Assembly (NCBI GenBank): GCA_963855995.1 | Contig: OY979718.1 | Span: 47,217,559 to 47,281,558, forward strand | Origin: Muricea muricata | Lineage: Eukaryota; Cnidaria; Anthozoa; Malacalcyonacea; Plexauridae | DNA length: 64,000 nucleotides | Reading direction: 5' to 3' | Shown: piece by piece, positions 24,111-36,854 of the stretch | Position numbering within the stretch: position 1 is the first letter of the stretch | How the letters are laid out: every line of letters starts with the position of its first letter | The notes under the pieces: model-generated | Databases searched by the model: none | Seen by the model: the letters and a program-made list of their open reading frames with translations, nothing else | What the model was told of the DNA's origin: nothing | Made by a program: the position numbers and the translations under genes

Positions 24111-25506
24111 TAGCAAAAATGCTTTTCTTAAATATGCTCTACAATCATGGCAAGTTGTGTGCTTGTTCGCGTTTGAACTACTTAATATTTGTATGCGCAA
24201 GTACAATGAAAACTTAATGTTTGTACACGTGTTACCTTCCGTCGGTCAACCTCGAAAAGGGTGGATTGCTTTATCACTTTACAAAAACACTTCACTTTAC
24301 ACCAATCGGCTGGACTATGTACGCCACACGTACCTTTTTTCATAAAGCGTTGCCGCGTTGCCATGGTTACTGTGTAAAACAAAGTGAACCACCTGAAACA
24401 ACCGAAGATTGACTGGTAAGTATGGAATTTTGCTGCAAAATCAGTTACAGGACTAAAATTGTGGGACGAACTGTTCATGGTTCGGTAATATAACGTTTTA
24501 ATATACATATTTTGCTAATCAGGTGTCCTTCGTAACTGTGTTTACTAAGAAATGGGGCAATTTTTATGCACTATTAAACCAAAGATTAAACGCACCAATG
24601 CAATATTGCAATGCAAATTTACCAAATTATCTAACAAAACGTTAGAATTAGAGGTAAAATTGCCAAAGCCGGTGTGTGTGGATGGGGGTTTGCAGGGGCA
24701 TGGATCTGAACTTTCCAGTTAGCCCCAACCAAATGCTTTTAATATTTACTGTAGAAAGTCGAGAAATATTAGCATGTAGTATGCTAACCCCTTGACAATG
24801 TGTACCAATTCTTGGGTTTCACTGGGGCATTTTGCAGTAAATCTGAGTGATGGTCAACCCTAAATGTATTGATGATTATAATGTACTGGAGTGAACAAAT
24901 CTCACAAAATTGCACATATTTGCTGCCAAACACAAGCTCAACACATTCAGTGGAAAATTGCTTCCCTCCAATGACTGTGTATCGATTAGGAGTTGACCCC
25001 CAGTGACGTCACATGAAACCCAAGAATTAACATGAAACGTACATTCTCTACATTTCTTTCATACAATAATTTGTCAAACTCAAAGCTTTCAACTTGCCTC
25101 TGATTTTTCCACCTGCCTCCTAATCGCCTGATTTAAGTTTTAGCCTCTCAATTTTGTGTCTAGAACACAGCCAGATATTAGGAATTAGCTTCAAATTAAT
25201 GTGTGTGGTCTTCTGAGTTTGTTCACAGTGAACAAACAAGAAAAACATCCATTATTTTGGAATCAATTAAATTTTGACATATATCACCAACATTGAAGGT
25301 CGATGATATCACTATCGTTATTTTCAGAGATACGAAGTTAGGATGTCTGCAAACTTGAAAAAAATATTTTAGCTGACCTGACTGTTTCCAACATTTGAGC
25401 ACATATTTTGTTTTCTATTTTTCTATAATTATACATAATCATCTAAGTATTGCCACTATGAATAATACAAAAGAGTGCTCAATGACATATAGACAGAGCG
25501 AAATGT
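24111..25506. other. Intergenic, nothing recognised
   Basis: No supported feature. Frames at 24076-24508 are short, overlap on both strands and carry no domain. Confidence 0.45.
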
Positions 25507-25812
<306 letters not shown>

Positions 25813-25912
25813 AGGAATAAAAATAAAACCATATATATGAAGAAAGTGCTCAATACCGAAGTAGAGCGGAATAGACAATGAAATAGACTTTGGTTACTTC
25901 ATAAAGTTTTAT

Positions 25913-25966
25913 TCACAACAAATCTGTTTCGTATGACAAGCAATGCTTGCCACACTCGTCAGGTGA
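25913..25966 (-). ncRNA. Hammerhead ribozyme, minus-strand twin
   Basis: Exact complement of the motif at 26123-26176, lying in the left arm of the inverted repeat. A plus-strand transcript of this arm gives an inactive antisense. A transcript crossing both arms would instead fold into one long hairpin that masks the ribozyme. Confidence 0.87.
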
Positions 25967-26122
25967 TGATCGCGTCTGATGTTATGATCTAGGGAAACTT
26001 GATATGTATGTTACAATTGACGTGTTAAAGCCAATTGCATGAGTGCTTTCATTAAAAGTTGGCGAGTAAGTTGAGTTAATTACATATCAAGTTTCCCTAG
26101 ATCATAACATCAGACGCGATCA

Positions 26123-26176
26123 TCACCTGACGAGTGTGGCAAGCATTGCTTGTCATACGAAACAGATTTGTTGTGA
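26123..26176 (+). ncRNA. Hammerhead ribozyme, type I, Penelope/retrozyme class
   Basis: The core CTGACGA is at 26127-26133. Stem II is 11 perfect base pairs (GTGTGGCAAGC with GCTTGTCATAC, G-U pairs included) with an ATT loop. The core closes with GAAA at 26159-26162. A short stem III (CA with TG, loop GATT) puts the predicted cut after T26172. Stem I pairs TCAC (26123-26126) with GTGA (26173-26176). All invariant hammerhead positions are present. The minimal stem III is typical of Penelope-like and retrozyme hammerheads. Confidence 0.88.
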
Positions 26177-26211
26177 ATAAAACTTTATGAAGTAACCAAA
26201 GTCTATTTCAT

Positions 26212-26385
<174 letters not shown>

Positions 26386-26719
26386 TAAACATAATTGAAT
26401 TTTAATTCACTACAAATTTGTTTTGTCTGCTTGTATAACTGCTTCAGAGTAGTAATGGCTACCGGTACCTAAGTTAATTATTCCAAACCACTAATAGGTT
26501 TCTAAGAAATATTAGCACAAACAGTAGCAGGCAGGACAGACCAATGCCTGACAGGATAGGTGCAAATTTTCTACGCATACTTTGTTTATATTATTTGTTA
26601 GGTTTTTATTTTAATTAGTTGTTTTACGCACCCTAACTGTATCTTGGATTTACAGTATCATTCTGAGCTAATATTTAATTATAACATATATACAGTAACG
26701 TTTGCATGCAATTTTTAAA

Positions 26720-26800
26720 TTCCTTCAGGGGGTGCAGCAAAATTTGGGGGTCAGCACCCCTTGCACATATGAAACCTGTTAATTTATGTAATTATGGTAT
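26720..26800. repeat. Dispersed repeat, also at 30718-30795
   Basis: Both sites share CCTTCAGGGGG, GGGGGTCAGCACCCCTTGCA and AAACCTGTTAATTT followed by ATCATGGT or ATTATGGT. The two copies differ by scattered changes. The family is not known to me. Confidence 0.7.
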
Positions 26801-26822
26801 ATTACGCAGTTAGAGACATTTA

Positions 26823-28187
26823 CAGGGGGAGGACCAAAAAAGTGGCCCTCTATGAAAATAGGGTTTTTAGACTATAATTTGTTAAAGCATCCGGAAAACG
26901 TAGAGAAATACTGAATCTACAAGTACCGAACATGACCGAAGGACTAACACTTTTCATCACACAAACAGATAAATAATAGTATTTTTTTATTGAATTGAAT
27001 ATTCCAAATGGTTGGGCTTATGATTCAGTTCAGACCATAAATTTTCAATCTGGTGACTGAGCTGGCCATCGCATGACATCTATCTTCTTATTTGCAAGAT
27101 ATTTGGAAACAACTCCACTTGTGTGTTTGGGATCGTTGACGTGTTGAAATACAAAACCACGAGGACATAACCGATTGGCAGAAGGGACAAGATGATGTAT
27201 CAAGATTTGTCTATGCATTTCTCTAGTCATCAAGCCTTTCACACGATGTAAATCTCCAAAGCCATTCCTGAAAAAGCACCCCCAGACGTTAATAAATTTT
27301 TATGTTTTACTGTTGCCTGCATTGATCGACTTGTCAGGTTGTCATCTTTTGTTCTCCACACATATTGAGGTGATTGGTTGAGAAGGAGAAACGGTGACTT
27401 GTCACTCCACACCACTCGCTTCCATTGATCCAAACTCCAACCAACATGTTCACGCGCAAAGGCTAAACGTGCCTTACGATTCTTCTCACTGACATAAGGC
27501 TTCTTACATTTCTTCTTTCAAATCAAGCCTTTTTCTTTAAGACGGCGGTGAATGGTTTTTGTCCATACCTTTACATTAGTTTGATTTTTGAGTTCATTAA
27601 CTGTCTCTGCTTTTGTGAGCGTACCTACTTTTGCATATTTAACGATAGGAGTGCGACCACAGCTTCCACTTAACTTCAACTTTGCGCAAAGTTTCTTTGC
27701 TCCAGAGTAACTCAAGTTGTATTCCCATGAAATTTGACGAGCACTGACTCCAGCCTTTAGCATTCCAAGTATTTCATGATTCCTCCCAGTCTTCGTGTGT
27801 GATCTTTCTCTTTTGACCTGTTCTGTTGTCTTTTTAGCCATATCCCGTTTTTACAAGTCGTTATTCCCTCCATATCATATTTGTATTAACATAAACAACG
27901 CAAACATTAGGGAACAAAATTTCTGATAGACTGACGCGCCTGCGCAAACGACATTCAACTTGAAAAGCCTGCTTTTTTGGGGGGGGGGGAGAGGCACTAT
28001 CCGATATTAATATAGGCAACCGTCTTTTTCCTTCATATGTAAGTATTTAGAAGTACTATGTTTTAATGAGGTCTACACCAAGATGTGCTAAAACAAAGCT
28101 GTTTCTATATTATCTGTCGTTTTAGATATGTTCTTCGATAAAAAAGCCCATTTTCATAAGGGGCCACATTTTTCTGTCCTCCCTCTG
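26823..28187 (-). mobile_element. Tc1-like DNA transposon
   Basis: 1365-bp element flanked by TA (26821-26822 and 28188-28189). The inverted ends are CAGGGGGAGGACCAAAAAAG and its imperfect complement, and similarity extends to about 50 bases (GTGGCCC, ATGAAAATAGG). It carries a degenerate transposase on the minus strand. Confidence 0.88.
27045..27841 (-). pseudogene. Tc1-like transposase, frameshifted
   Basis: The N-terminal 107 codons (27841-27518) begin MAKKTTEQVKRERSH and include the paired-type helix-turn-helix (ILGMLKAGVSARQISWEYNL) and WTKTIHRRLKEKG. After a break the DDE core follows in two frames: WKRVVWSDKSPFLL (first Asp) at 27433-27239, and FVFQHVNDPKHTS (second Asp) with WPAQSPD at 27242-27045. 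IENLW (the last catalytic E or D region) is still readable to about 27030. Stops and frame changes make it inactive. Confidence 0.88.
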
Positions 28188-28298
28188 TAAATATTGTCAA
28201 AAACACGTTATTCTATTTAGATATACTGAAAAGCCGCTAAGATACACCTGCCGCCCAAAAATGCAGGTGATGTGATATTTTAAATTCTCTATGTTTTA

Positions 28299-28943
28299 GG
28301 GGCCGATTACATGGACCGGGCTAGCCCGCTTTGCCGGGCTAGCCCGTTTTACTTAATAATCTTATATTAATTTCACATTACGATTACATGTCATCCGGGC
28401 TAGCCCGCTTTGGCGAGATCTCGCTTGTTGCAAGCGGGCTAGCCCGCTTTGCCGGGATGAAATTTCCCATGTAATCGTTTTCATCCCGTCAAGCCGGGCT
28501 GAAAAACTTTAACGCATGCGTAGTACCAACATGCGTGCAGTCAAACCATTGTCGGCAGACAAACCATTTACCATATTTTGCCACCAAGCGTCACTTCTCC
28601 CACTTTCCACCCACTTTGAACGCTTTTTCTTGCAAGCCTTCTCATTTTGATATATCGTGCTCGCCTTCGAGCAACGCTACGTTTCAACGCGTAGTAAGCC
28701 AATGGTTGATCATACTTAAACTTCCGGAATAGTAAAAGTACGAAAATAGCACCGTAAAACTGAAATAAAACTGCAATAAGTATTTTTACCCGCAGGCCAA
28801 GCATTTTACAGTCGCGAGAAGCAGCGAAATTTGTTTTCAATGATTTCCCGCCAAAACATACTACCGGGCTGAAAACCCTCATGTAATCGCTAAGTCATCT
28901 CAGCCCGGTAAAGCGGGCCAGCCCGGTCCATGTAATCGGCCCC
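28299..28943. mobile_element. PIF/Harbinger-type MITE with GGGCTAGCCCG repeats
   Basis: 645 bp. The ends GGGGCCGATTACATGGACCG and CATGTAATCGGCCCC are inverted, and TTA flanks both sides (28296-28298, 28944-28946). Subterminal palindromic units CGGGCTAGCCCGCTTTG are repeated about four times near the left end and partly at the right end. No transposase is present. The 104-codon minus frame across it is not supported as a gene. Confidence 0.82.
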
Positions 28944-28946
28944 TTA

Positions 28947-29588
28947 GACTTGGTTTAAAAGTATTAACGAGTAATATACTCATGCTATTAACAATATTTT
29001 TGTTTCCTTTGGGTAACGTAGTGGTCTTTTAATGCGCTTAGAAGCTGCATGTTAGCAAAGAATATCTCATCCCAGCTCCAAACGCCACAATTTACATGCT
29101 CCGAATTAAATAAAACAATTATATTGATGTCATGTATTCCATGCGACTAGTCAAATCTGAAACTCTACCTCAATCTAAACGCCGTGATATTTTACATGAG
29201 TGTGTCTCTCCTACTCGTCTCCCACGTAAATCGGCGTAATCGTCCGAACTTTTTAGGCCAATTCGCATCAATTTTTTCAAGATTCTATATGTAGCATCTA
29301 ATTAATTTATATTTACCACTTGCATATGCGTGAAAAGGGACGTTTTGCCAGATGCTACTTTGACACGTTCATGTTCTTAATGGACAGAGGACGTGCGCAA
29401 CCCAATATTAACAGTTTTTTATTAAATGGTTTCTAAAATAATTGTCTTCAGCGGCATAAAATAATTAGGTGAGAAATAATTAGGTGATTTTTAAGGAACT
29501 GCCCGCAGAGGTAAAAGCATAAAAGACGGCTATTTGGCCCAATTTTGGGACATAGCAAGAATCGCGCTCCATTGTGTAACTGTTCGAC
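28947..29588. other. Upstream flank of the GPCR gene
   Basis: AT-rich, no feature identified apart from AATAATTAGGTGA repeated twice at 29460-29490. Confidence 0.4.
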
Positions 29589-30503
29589 ATGAATTACAAC
29601 GATTCCCTCACAAGAAACTGCCCTGATAAAATTTGGAATGAACGATTCATAATTCTTTACACAATGGATATGCCAAACCGATTTTTTCTAATTACTGTCA
29701 ATGCTGTGCTCATATTTTCGACGATATTCCTCAACTTGATTTCCGTGATAACAATAAGAAAGTCGTCACAACTGAAGAACAAAATCTGCTACTTTGTTAT
29801 CCTAATTCAGTCGACGATCGATTGTGTGGCTGGTATTTCAAGTATACCACTTTTCATTATAACTCTAACTATGCCGTCCTTTGGATTAAGAAACTGCCTT
29901 GCCTTTCGATCGATGTTTGTATCCATGCTTGTAGTTCCTTCGTTGGCACCGGTGTCATTGTCTGCATTGACCGCGGAAAGGTACATTGGTGTACTACACC
30001 CATATTCCTATAAGACACTGGTGACAAAAAGAAGAATTTTAATCAGTGTTGCAGTCGTTGGTTTCCTATGCGCAGCTCATGCAATTTTCATGTTTGACGG
30101 TCCAAGAATAAGCACGATTATCATAATGCTCAGTTTTTTCCTTTTCATTGGATATGCTTATACCAGGATCTATCTTGTGGTGAGAAAGTTAGATCGGCCC
30201 GAGAATAAACCTGCTGGCTGTGTATCACAAGATCATCACAGCAGACGAAGACGTCTTTTGCGCGAAATAAAGCTTGCAAAATGCTGCTTTATTGTCGTTA
30301 TTTTGTATGGCGTCTTTATGTTACCTTCTTCTCTGAGCACTCTTTTTGTCAGATTAGGAGTAAGTCGCGGAGTCTACAACTGTTGGTTATTTACCCTGTA
30401 TATTATAAATTCAAGTATTAATTCAGTGACATTCTTCTGGACAAAGGCACTACTACGAGCTGAAGCCTGGAAAATCGTCAAGTCCATTTTTTCGCGAGAT
30501 TAA
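29589..30503 (+). CDS. Rhodopsin-class (class A) G-protein-coupled receptor
   Basis: Intronless, 304 codons. Seven hydrophobic segments can be picked out. TM1 begins near residue 33 (FFLITVNAVLIFSTIFLNLI, with the conserved Asn), TM2 near 66, and TM3 ends in ALTAERYIGVLHPYSY, an ERY form of the DRY motif. TM6 lies near 235-255 (CCFIVVILYGVFMLPSSL). TM7 ends NSSINSVTFFW in place of NPxxY. The second extracellular loop is unusually short. The N-terminal NDS is a possible glycosylation site. A basic third intracellular loop (SRRRRLLREIKLAK) is present. It resembles orphan receptors that are expanded in cnidarians; no ligand can be assigned. Confidence 0.88.
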   Translation: MNYNDSLTRNCPDKIWNERFIILYTMDMPNRFFLITVNAVLIFSTIFLNLISVITIRKSSQLKNKICYFVILIQSTIDCVAGISSIPLFIITLTMPSFGLRNCLAFRSMFVSMLVVPSLAPVSLSALTAERYIGVLHPYSYKTLVTKRRILISVAVVGFLCAAHAIFMFDGPRISTIIIMLSFFLFIGYAYTRIYLVVRKLDRPENKPAGCVSQDHHSRRRRLLREIKLAKCCFIVVILYGVFMLPSSLSTLFVRLGVSRGVYNCWLFTLYIINSSINSVTFFWTKALLRAEAWKIVKSIFSRD

Positions 30504-30819
30504 ACTTATTTACCGGATCAAAACAATAGGAAGGAAGTAAATGAAACAGATATAGAACAATAGGTTTAAAAAGAAGCTTTCTCTGAGCCTCGTTGTAATA
30601 TTGATTTCTACCATATACAATATTATATAGAGTAGAGTTAATAGGCTTTAAATTTTATTTTAAATAAAACGACGTTTAGGCGTTTACTCCATCTTCAGGT
30701 TTTTAGATTACAGTAATTCCTTCAGGGGGGTTCTACAAAACTTGGGGGTCAGCACCCCTTGCACTTATTAAACCTGTTAATTTTGCAATCATGGTATTTT
30801 TATATTTATTTGAGTATCA

Positions 30820-30889
30820 TGCAGGTTTGTAGATTACAGTAAATTTTAAATAATTAAATTATTCAAAATTTACTGTAATCTAAAAACCT
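30820..30889. repeat. Palindrome at the Kolobok insertion edge
   Basis: The sequence around TTACAGTAAATTTT at 30836 is inverted at about 30862-30885, giving a stem of roughly 20 bases that ends at the TTAA target. It may be a decayed MITE into which the larger transposon inserted. Confidence 0.5.
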
Positions 30890-31101
30890 TAAAGCTGGGT
30901 TAAAGTCGCATCTGCGCATGTGCGAGTTTTTTGTTTATGTGAGTCTCACGGAAGCGGAAGTGAAGATAGCGCAACTGCAAATCATCATCTTTTCTTCCGG
31001 TCTTGAGTCAGTCTGTCAACCGAGCGTAATAAACGCGAATCGAGTTACAAAGTGGACAGCTTGTGTTTGGGAGGCTTTTTATTACTATCTGACTTGAAAG
31101 C

Positions 31102-32959
31102 ATGGCAGAAGCGTTGGACGAAGCTTTAAATAGTACGCTTGAAGATCTAGAAATCGATCAAATGGAACAGCTTGCGTCGGATTCTTATTTTGACAACAAT
31201 ACAACTTGTTCTTGTCGTGGAAATTGTCTTCGTGAACGAGGGAGAAATTTTTGCCCGTGCCGGAGTCTAAGCAATTATTGTTCGAGTGTGTGCCACAATG
31301 GGAACTCTGACATGTGTTTAAATAATCGAAGAGTCCAAGAAAGCGATAGTGACGATTCATCAGTAAGTGTGTTCGTATATTAATGTATAATTCTACTCAA
31401 CATATTCACGCTTTTTCATGAAGTTAGCTCGTAGACAACTGAACCAACCACACAAAGGCATTGAATTTCTCACGTCTCCGTTTACAAACAACTGTAAAAC
31501 ATGGAAAAAATTTCAGTCGTTCTTTCGACGTTTATTTGACTTGAATACACTGCAATCGATCTGTTGAGATTTGCATAAAATTCGTATAATATTAGCATAT
31601 GGGTGATATTACATGAATACTGCATGAATATTCATTGTAAATCTACTACGGTATTAGGATATATGGCATAGATATGTGTATTAGGATATATGGCATATAT
31701 TATGGTTTTTATATATTATATTATGGTTCAAAGTGTCGCATTGCCAAGAAATGTCACAGGATTATTTTAGAACATAAAAATCCCACATCATACAGTATAT
31801 TCAAGACATAACTACCAGAATTTTTTTGATACAATGTGTATTGCCAACAGTGTGGTTCAACGTTTTTGTGTGATCTATAAAGTTAATGCATTTTTTCACT
31901 TCTCAGGATGATGAGTTCTTGCATGAGTCTGGACAAGATGAATCTGATGGGCCATATGAGGAGACAACTGTGGTCCAAGAAAGAGGACATACAAGAGGAC
32001 AACGAAGGGCTAGAGGTAGTGGTGAAGAAAGAGGGCATGAAAGTGATGAAGCAACAGAAGGTGGGAGTGGGCGTGGAAGAGGACGTGGGAGAGGACGTGG
32101 GAGAGGGCGTGGGAGAGGGCGTGGAAGAGGACGTGGAAGAGCAAGAAGCAGTAGTCGAGGAAAAGGGCATGGAAGTGATGAAGAAACAGAAGTTGGGGGA
32201 AGTGGAAGAGGTCGTGGAAGAGGTCGCGGAAGAGGTCGCGGAAGAGGTCACGGAAGAGGTAGCGGAAGAGGTGGCAGAAGAGGAGGATTACAAGCAGCAG
32301 AAGGTGCTGCACAAAATCAAGCAAACCATGAAAACCAAATAGTGGTATGCATAAATATATATATACTAGATTTTTATGTTACACTTACAGCCAATCTTAA
32401 ATGCTCTTTAGACATACTGATTACAGCATGTGTGTACATTTTTGTGTTTTAGGACTTGGTGAATGGTCTGGAAATAGATGCCCTCAGAAGGCTTGCAGTG
32501 GAACTTTTGAGGAGGCAACCTGCAGCATTTGCTGATATTGTTCAGGGGGAAATAATGGCAGGTGATGGGCAACCTCCTGACCCACCATTACCAAATGATG
32601 TTCCAGATTGGTGTAAGTGTGGGCATTGTATAGTAATGCCAACACAAGCAGAAAACAAGTGTTGTACAACAGCGGTGCGTCCTTGCATAACAACAAATGC
32701 TTTGTTTTTACAAATTATCTTGGACGCAAATGTCCTTGATATTGCTATGAGGTTTCGAGAAGATATGTTGGCATTGAATAATGTGAGAAACAATGAAAAC
32801 TTCAGGCATGCTGCATACCGACAATATATTTTGTGGCAATATGGGCACTTAGGAAAAGGCAACCGAAGGGTTGTTCCAAGTTGCTGTGTTAGAGAAATAC
32901 GTGCTCGTTACCCTTCTCCAAATGGAATTTATACAGGATATAGACCTGCAAGGCTTTAG
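31102..32959 (+). CDS. Transposon second gene: Cys-rich / Gly-Arg / P2X7 ballast-domain protein
   Basis: Three exons with clean GT-AG borders and phase-0 junctions: 31102-31362, 31907-32344 and 32453-32959, giving 401 codons. Residues 1-87 are acidic, then a Cys cluster (CSCRGNC, FCPCRSLSNYCSSVC) resembling CXC-type zinc motifs. Exon 2 is acidic, then a long (GR)n run, as in RNA-binding RGG proteins. Exon 3 matches the P2X7 receptor cytoplasmic ballast domain: DWCKCGHCIVMPT, CC, FRHAAYRQYILWQYGHLG, VVPSCCVREIRARYPSP and YTGYRP, with the zinc-binding Cys residues kept. There is no transmembrane segment, so it is not a receptor. Its role in the element is unknown; nucleic-acid binding next to the transposase is a reasonable guess. 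Confidence 0.85.
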
Positions 32960-33890
32960 GACAATTTTACATTAATTAATGCTGCAGAAATTTTGTTTTG
33001 TAATTTGTATACATTTTAGGTAAAAATATTTTACATTTTGACAATTTCTAGGTGGTTCTACCATATGTAATAAGTTATTGAGCTTGCATGTTTTTATGAC
33101 AACAGTATTAAACATGATAAGTCTTTGCTATTGTGCTTATAGGACTTGCACAATTTGCATTTTATTCAAAATTATGAAACTTAACCAGAAGTAGTTTTAA
33201 CATTTTGGTTTGAAGGGTTAAACATAGTTAAAAATATGCACACTCACATAACGTATTGCTAATGTATTAACGTTGACATTGACAATAGTCAAATGTGCAA
33301 TATGAGCGCCCAACGAATGATGAGTAAAATATAGTTTTAAATAAGATCAACACAGCAGCTTTGGAAGATTACAACTATAGCATTAGAGTGTATCTTTTAC
33401 ATTTGCATGTAAAACTGTGATTATTTCATCATTCTTTTGTCGCGCATATTGCACATTTGACAATTGCCAACCTTCAATACAGTTGGGTGGTTAATCAATT
33501 ATGTATTTTTTTGTAATATGGCTAGAATAAGGCTGTTTCGCTCAATGTCAGAGCTCATCAGCATGTCTAGGATAGCAGTCTTTACCCTTATTTCTCATCC
33601 ATATCTGAGATGAAGAAAAACTGTTTATGTTTTAAACTGTGTCATTGCTGAGCAGTTTAGGAAACTTTCTAAGAACTTTTTTCTGAAACATTTAGGACAT
33701 ATGATTTTAATTAATAGTTTTCAATGACATTTTTGAGAAATATAGTTGATAAAGAATAATCCGACATGGACAGCCTGGTCCTTTACAGGACCCGGGGGTT
33801 TGAAATCAGAGTTTTCCTTCTCCTAGATGGACTGCCTTCCATGGCTAATGAGCTCCATCTACCCAAAGTAATTTAAAATACATGTTCGAC
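32960..33890. other. Spacer between the two convergent transposon genes
   Basis: AT-rich, no open frame. It should hold both 3' UTRs. ATATTGCACATTTGACAATT at about 33449 is the imperfect complement of sequence near 33282-33305 (TTGACAATAGTCAAATGTGC), giving a possible stem. Confidence 0.5.
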
Positions 33891-36080
33891 AAGTTAAACA
33901 AATCTTGATGTGTGAGAGTCAACAAGCACTTGCACTGAAGGTGGAGGGACTGCTGAAATATTTGGAGCTATTTGCCTGGGATCATCACTCGACATACCAA
34001 CTCTGGCACTCACAGGTGTATTTGATCTTCCTTTCTGCATGAAAACCATTTTCATAAGTGCTGGTATGTAAGCATAATTTTTAGGTTCCAAAACCTTGAC
34101 TGGATACCAACGTTTTGTCCTCTTACTAAATTGCCGCTCAAATCTTAAAATATTAAGCAAATTTACGTGAGCTAACAGTACTTTTATTGAATTTTACATT
34201 AATACAGTCTATGGTAACATATGTCACTGTAATTGGTAATGCTGTAATTATTATATAATATGATAAAAAGTAAACAGTTAAATAATACACTACCTTGGGT
34301 GACCATCTGCTGTAAGAGCTGCTTTCCTTCCTCGATGATAATTAAAGTCAATCGCAGCAAGTTGGTTTCGCATTGTATAGGCTAGGAACCTGCAGATATG
34401 TAAAGGACAATGGCTTAGCTTCTTACTATTAGTAATTACTAATACTATTTACTAGTATTTTCTACTACTAAGCCTTTCAGTTTACTTCTACTAGTACCTT
34501 ACAACTTACGTGTAAGAGTGCCGCTTTGAGGCATACATCAAAATATGGTTATGAAAAGATTCCAGAAAACCAGTATGCCTAAAAAGTAAAAAAAAAACAA
34601 GGTTGTATTATTCACATGCATTACATACACGTTTGGTTTACTTTTACAAAATCAAACATTACACTGCATCCAAGAACTATATGCAAATGCATTTCAAAGC
34701 TGTGTTTCGTACAATTTTGAAACGAGTGTTATGAAATTTCATGTACATTATGTCAATACAGACAATACAATTGTGGATGATCGCAGCCCAAAACATAACT
34801 CCACCACTTCCTGATACACTGTGGACATAATGCTTTTTCATCACACCATCCTCTTGACCAGCCATGAGGTCCATCGAGAGTTGCTCGGCACTTATCCGTA
34901 AATAAGAACCTCAATTTCCACTCGTGCACATACAATAGTGTTTCCATAATATATCCAAAATTTCATAAACTTCGTTGAAAAAATGAATTCAATCCAACAA
35001 AAAAACTGATTTGCATATTCTTGGATGCAGTGTATAGCATTTTTTTTACAAAATTTAAGAATTGCAAAAATCATAATAAACAAAATGTACCTGAAATTAA
35101 CATAATATGGAATTGTGTTTAAGAATCTTTTATCCATCACAATTTTGGTCAACGCTTTATGTGCTGGTGACTCCTTCTTTAGCCAGGGCTTGTTGCGTTC
35201 ATCATCACCCAGGGGCTCGTGTGGACATTCACCACCATTTACACCCTCTTCCAACACCCATTCGTGTTCGTTTACCACATGGTGAAGTAAACCAATCCAC
35301 ATATCCTAAAAGTTCAAAGATATAATTATGATAGCCTACCGGTAGTTTACAGTCTGTCTGATTTAGTAACAGATTTATTTCGGCAACCTTACAAAAACAG
35401 ATGTAGCCCTGTTTATTGAACTATGGAAAAGTATAAAATCTGAATTGCCTGTGAAGATAAGAAAAGTAAATATAGGTAATTTAAATTGTATTTTTACCTT
35501 AAATTGTTTAGCATCAGCATTACAATTTTTTGAACAGTACCAGAAGTGATTTCTCACTGATGGTGCCCAGAACACGAGATCATCATTGGATTTGGACTTT
35601 GCAGCCTACAGCAGATACAAAATTAGGTGCAGAACAGATACAAAATTAGGTGCAGAAAATGAGAACATAAATTGTATGGCATTCCTTTCATTTGAAAATC
35701 TCACTACAATCTATAAATTATGCAAACATACTGCATTAATTTTCTTGGCTAGATTCTTTCCCCCATGCCAAACATCATGCTGGTGTGTTATGTCCTTGAA
35801 TTTGTCAGCCTGTTCTACAATCAATATGAAATAAATTTTACAAATGATGAAATAAAGCCTGCAAGTTCCACAAATGGCTTCCCTATAAAGTCGAGTGATA
35901 GTGCAACATGTAGCATTGAAAATTTCATGACTTACAGCTATAACTCTCAAATAATATAAGCCATATAATTTCCAACATGCAAGATCATGTAAATTCTGAC
36001 TTGTATCAATAGCACTTGACTTCAAAGGGTAGCTTTTTTGGGGAAAGGCTTTACTGTACTACAAGAAAACAACATGTGAA

Positions 36081-36854
36081 CTAACTCATTAATGCCCCAA
36101 TTTCAAGATGGCCATCTGTCACAACTTCCTTTATCTCCATTGTCGATGTAAGCAACTTGTCCATGCCCTTTTCAAAACCAATCCTTTCCATGTTGTTGCT
36201 CTTTCCAGCTGCCTGTCTTACATCAACAATGGTCATTTCGAGGATTGCTTTGTCCTTCATATCTGCCAAACTATAGGTGCAGTACTGCGCGGAGTGACCA
36301 GGTGAGTCATTTCTGCCATCTCCACTCAGTATGATGTCTTTACCCGATCTTTCATCACATAGCTTCTTCTTTTGCTGCTCCCAGAAATCCTTAACTGCAG
36401 GAGCAATGAACAAATTCTGATACTGGTAAAACAGTGTATGACTGAAATACTGTATGTTACAGAATTTGAACATCATTCCTATTTTCTGGTATGAATTCCC
36501 TGAGAACAGCAAAGAAGAAGCCAAGATAAGATTACCAGCTCTGACCCCTTCACATGTTGGTTGAGCTGCCCATCTCCCTCCAGCATGACCAGCATTGCAC
36601 CCCCAAGACACCACAAGACAAGTACCCACATATTTTTTTTTGTACTCAAGGGCACGGTCACATCCTTGTCTTTTACACGCAGTCCCATACATGGATGTTA
36701 TTAATGACATCAGCACATCAGTGAAGACAATGCATTTTTCACTTTTAATAGCATCATCTGATGTCATATACTGTACTGGTGTTTCTACGGATTCCTGGAT
36801 AGTCTCCCCATCATCGTCATGGCCACCAACAACAAAATTATATTCTTCATTCAT
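36081..36854 (-). CDS. Kolobok-type transposase core exon (DDE region)
   Basis: Largest exon, about 255 codons, bounded by an acceptor (TTGTTGGCAG) and a donor near GA|GTTAGT at the low end. It contains a Cys/His zinc site (ACKRQGC, WGCNAGHAGGRW) and the first catalytic Asp region (LSGDGRNDSPGHSAQY). The next Asp region reads EVVTDGHLEIGAL, followed in the next exon by HDVWHGGKN. This is the pattern of TTAA-specific Kolobok-like transposases seen in cnidarian, echinoderm and fish genomes. The remaining acidic residue of the triad lies in a later exon and was not pinned down. Confidence 0.85.
   Translation of the reverse strand: MNEEYNFVVGGHDDDGETIQESVETPVQYMTSDDAIKSEKCIVFTDVLMSLITSMYGTACKRQGCDRALEYKKKYVGTCLVVSWGCNAGHAGGRWAAQPTCEGVRAGNLILASSLLFSGNSYQKIGMMFKFCNIQYFSHTLFYQYQNLFIAPAVKDFWEQQKKKLCDERSGKDIILSGDGRNDSPGHSAQYCTYSLADMKDKAILEMTIVDVRQAAGKSNNMERIGFEKGMDKLLTSTMEIKEVVTDGHLEIGALMS

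Noticed and set aside
31883..32324. Ser/Thr-rich and Leu/His-rich frames opposite the Gly-Arg exon
   Set aside because: Antisense shadows of the GGACGT/GGAAGA repeat; the plus-strand frame has proper splice borders and joins the ballast exon in phase.
32542..32862. Minus-strand frame over the ballast exon
   Set aside because: Antisense shadow; the plus-strand protein matches a known domain.
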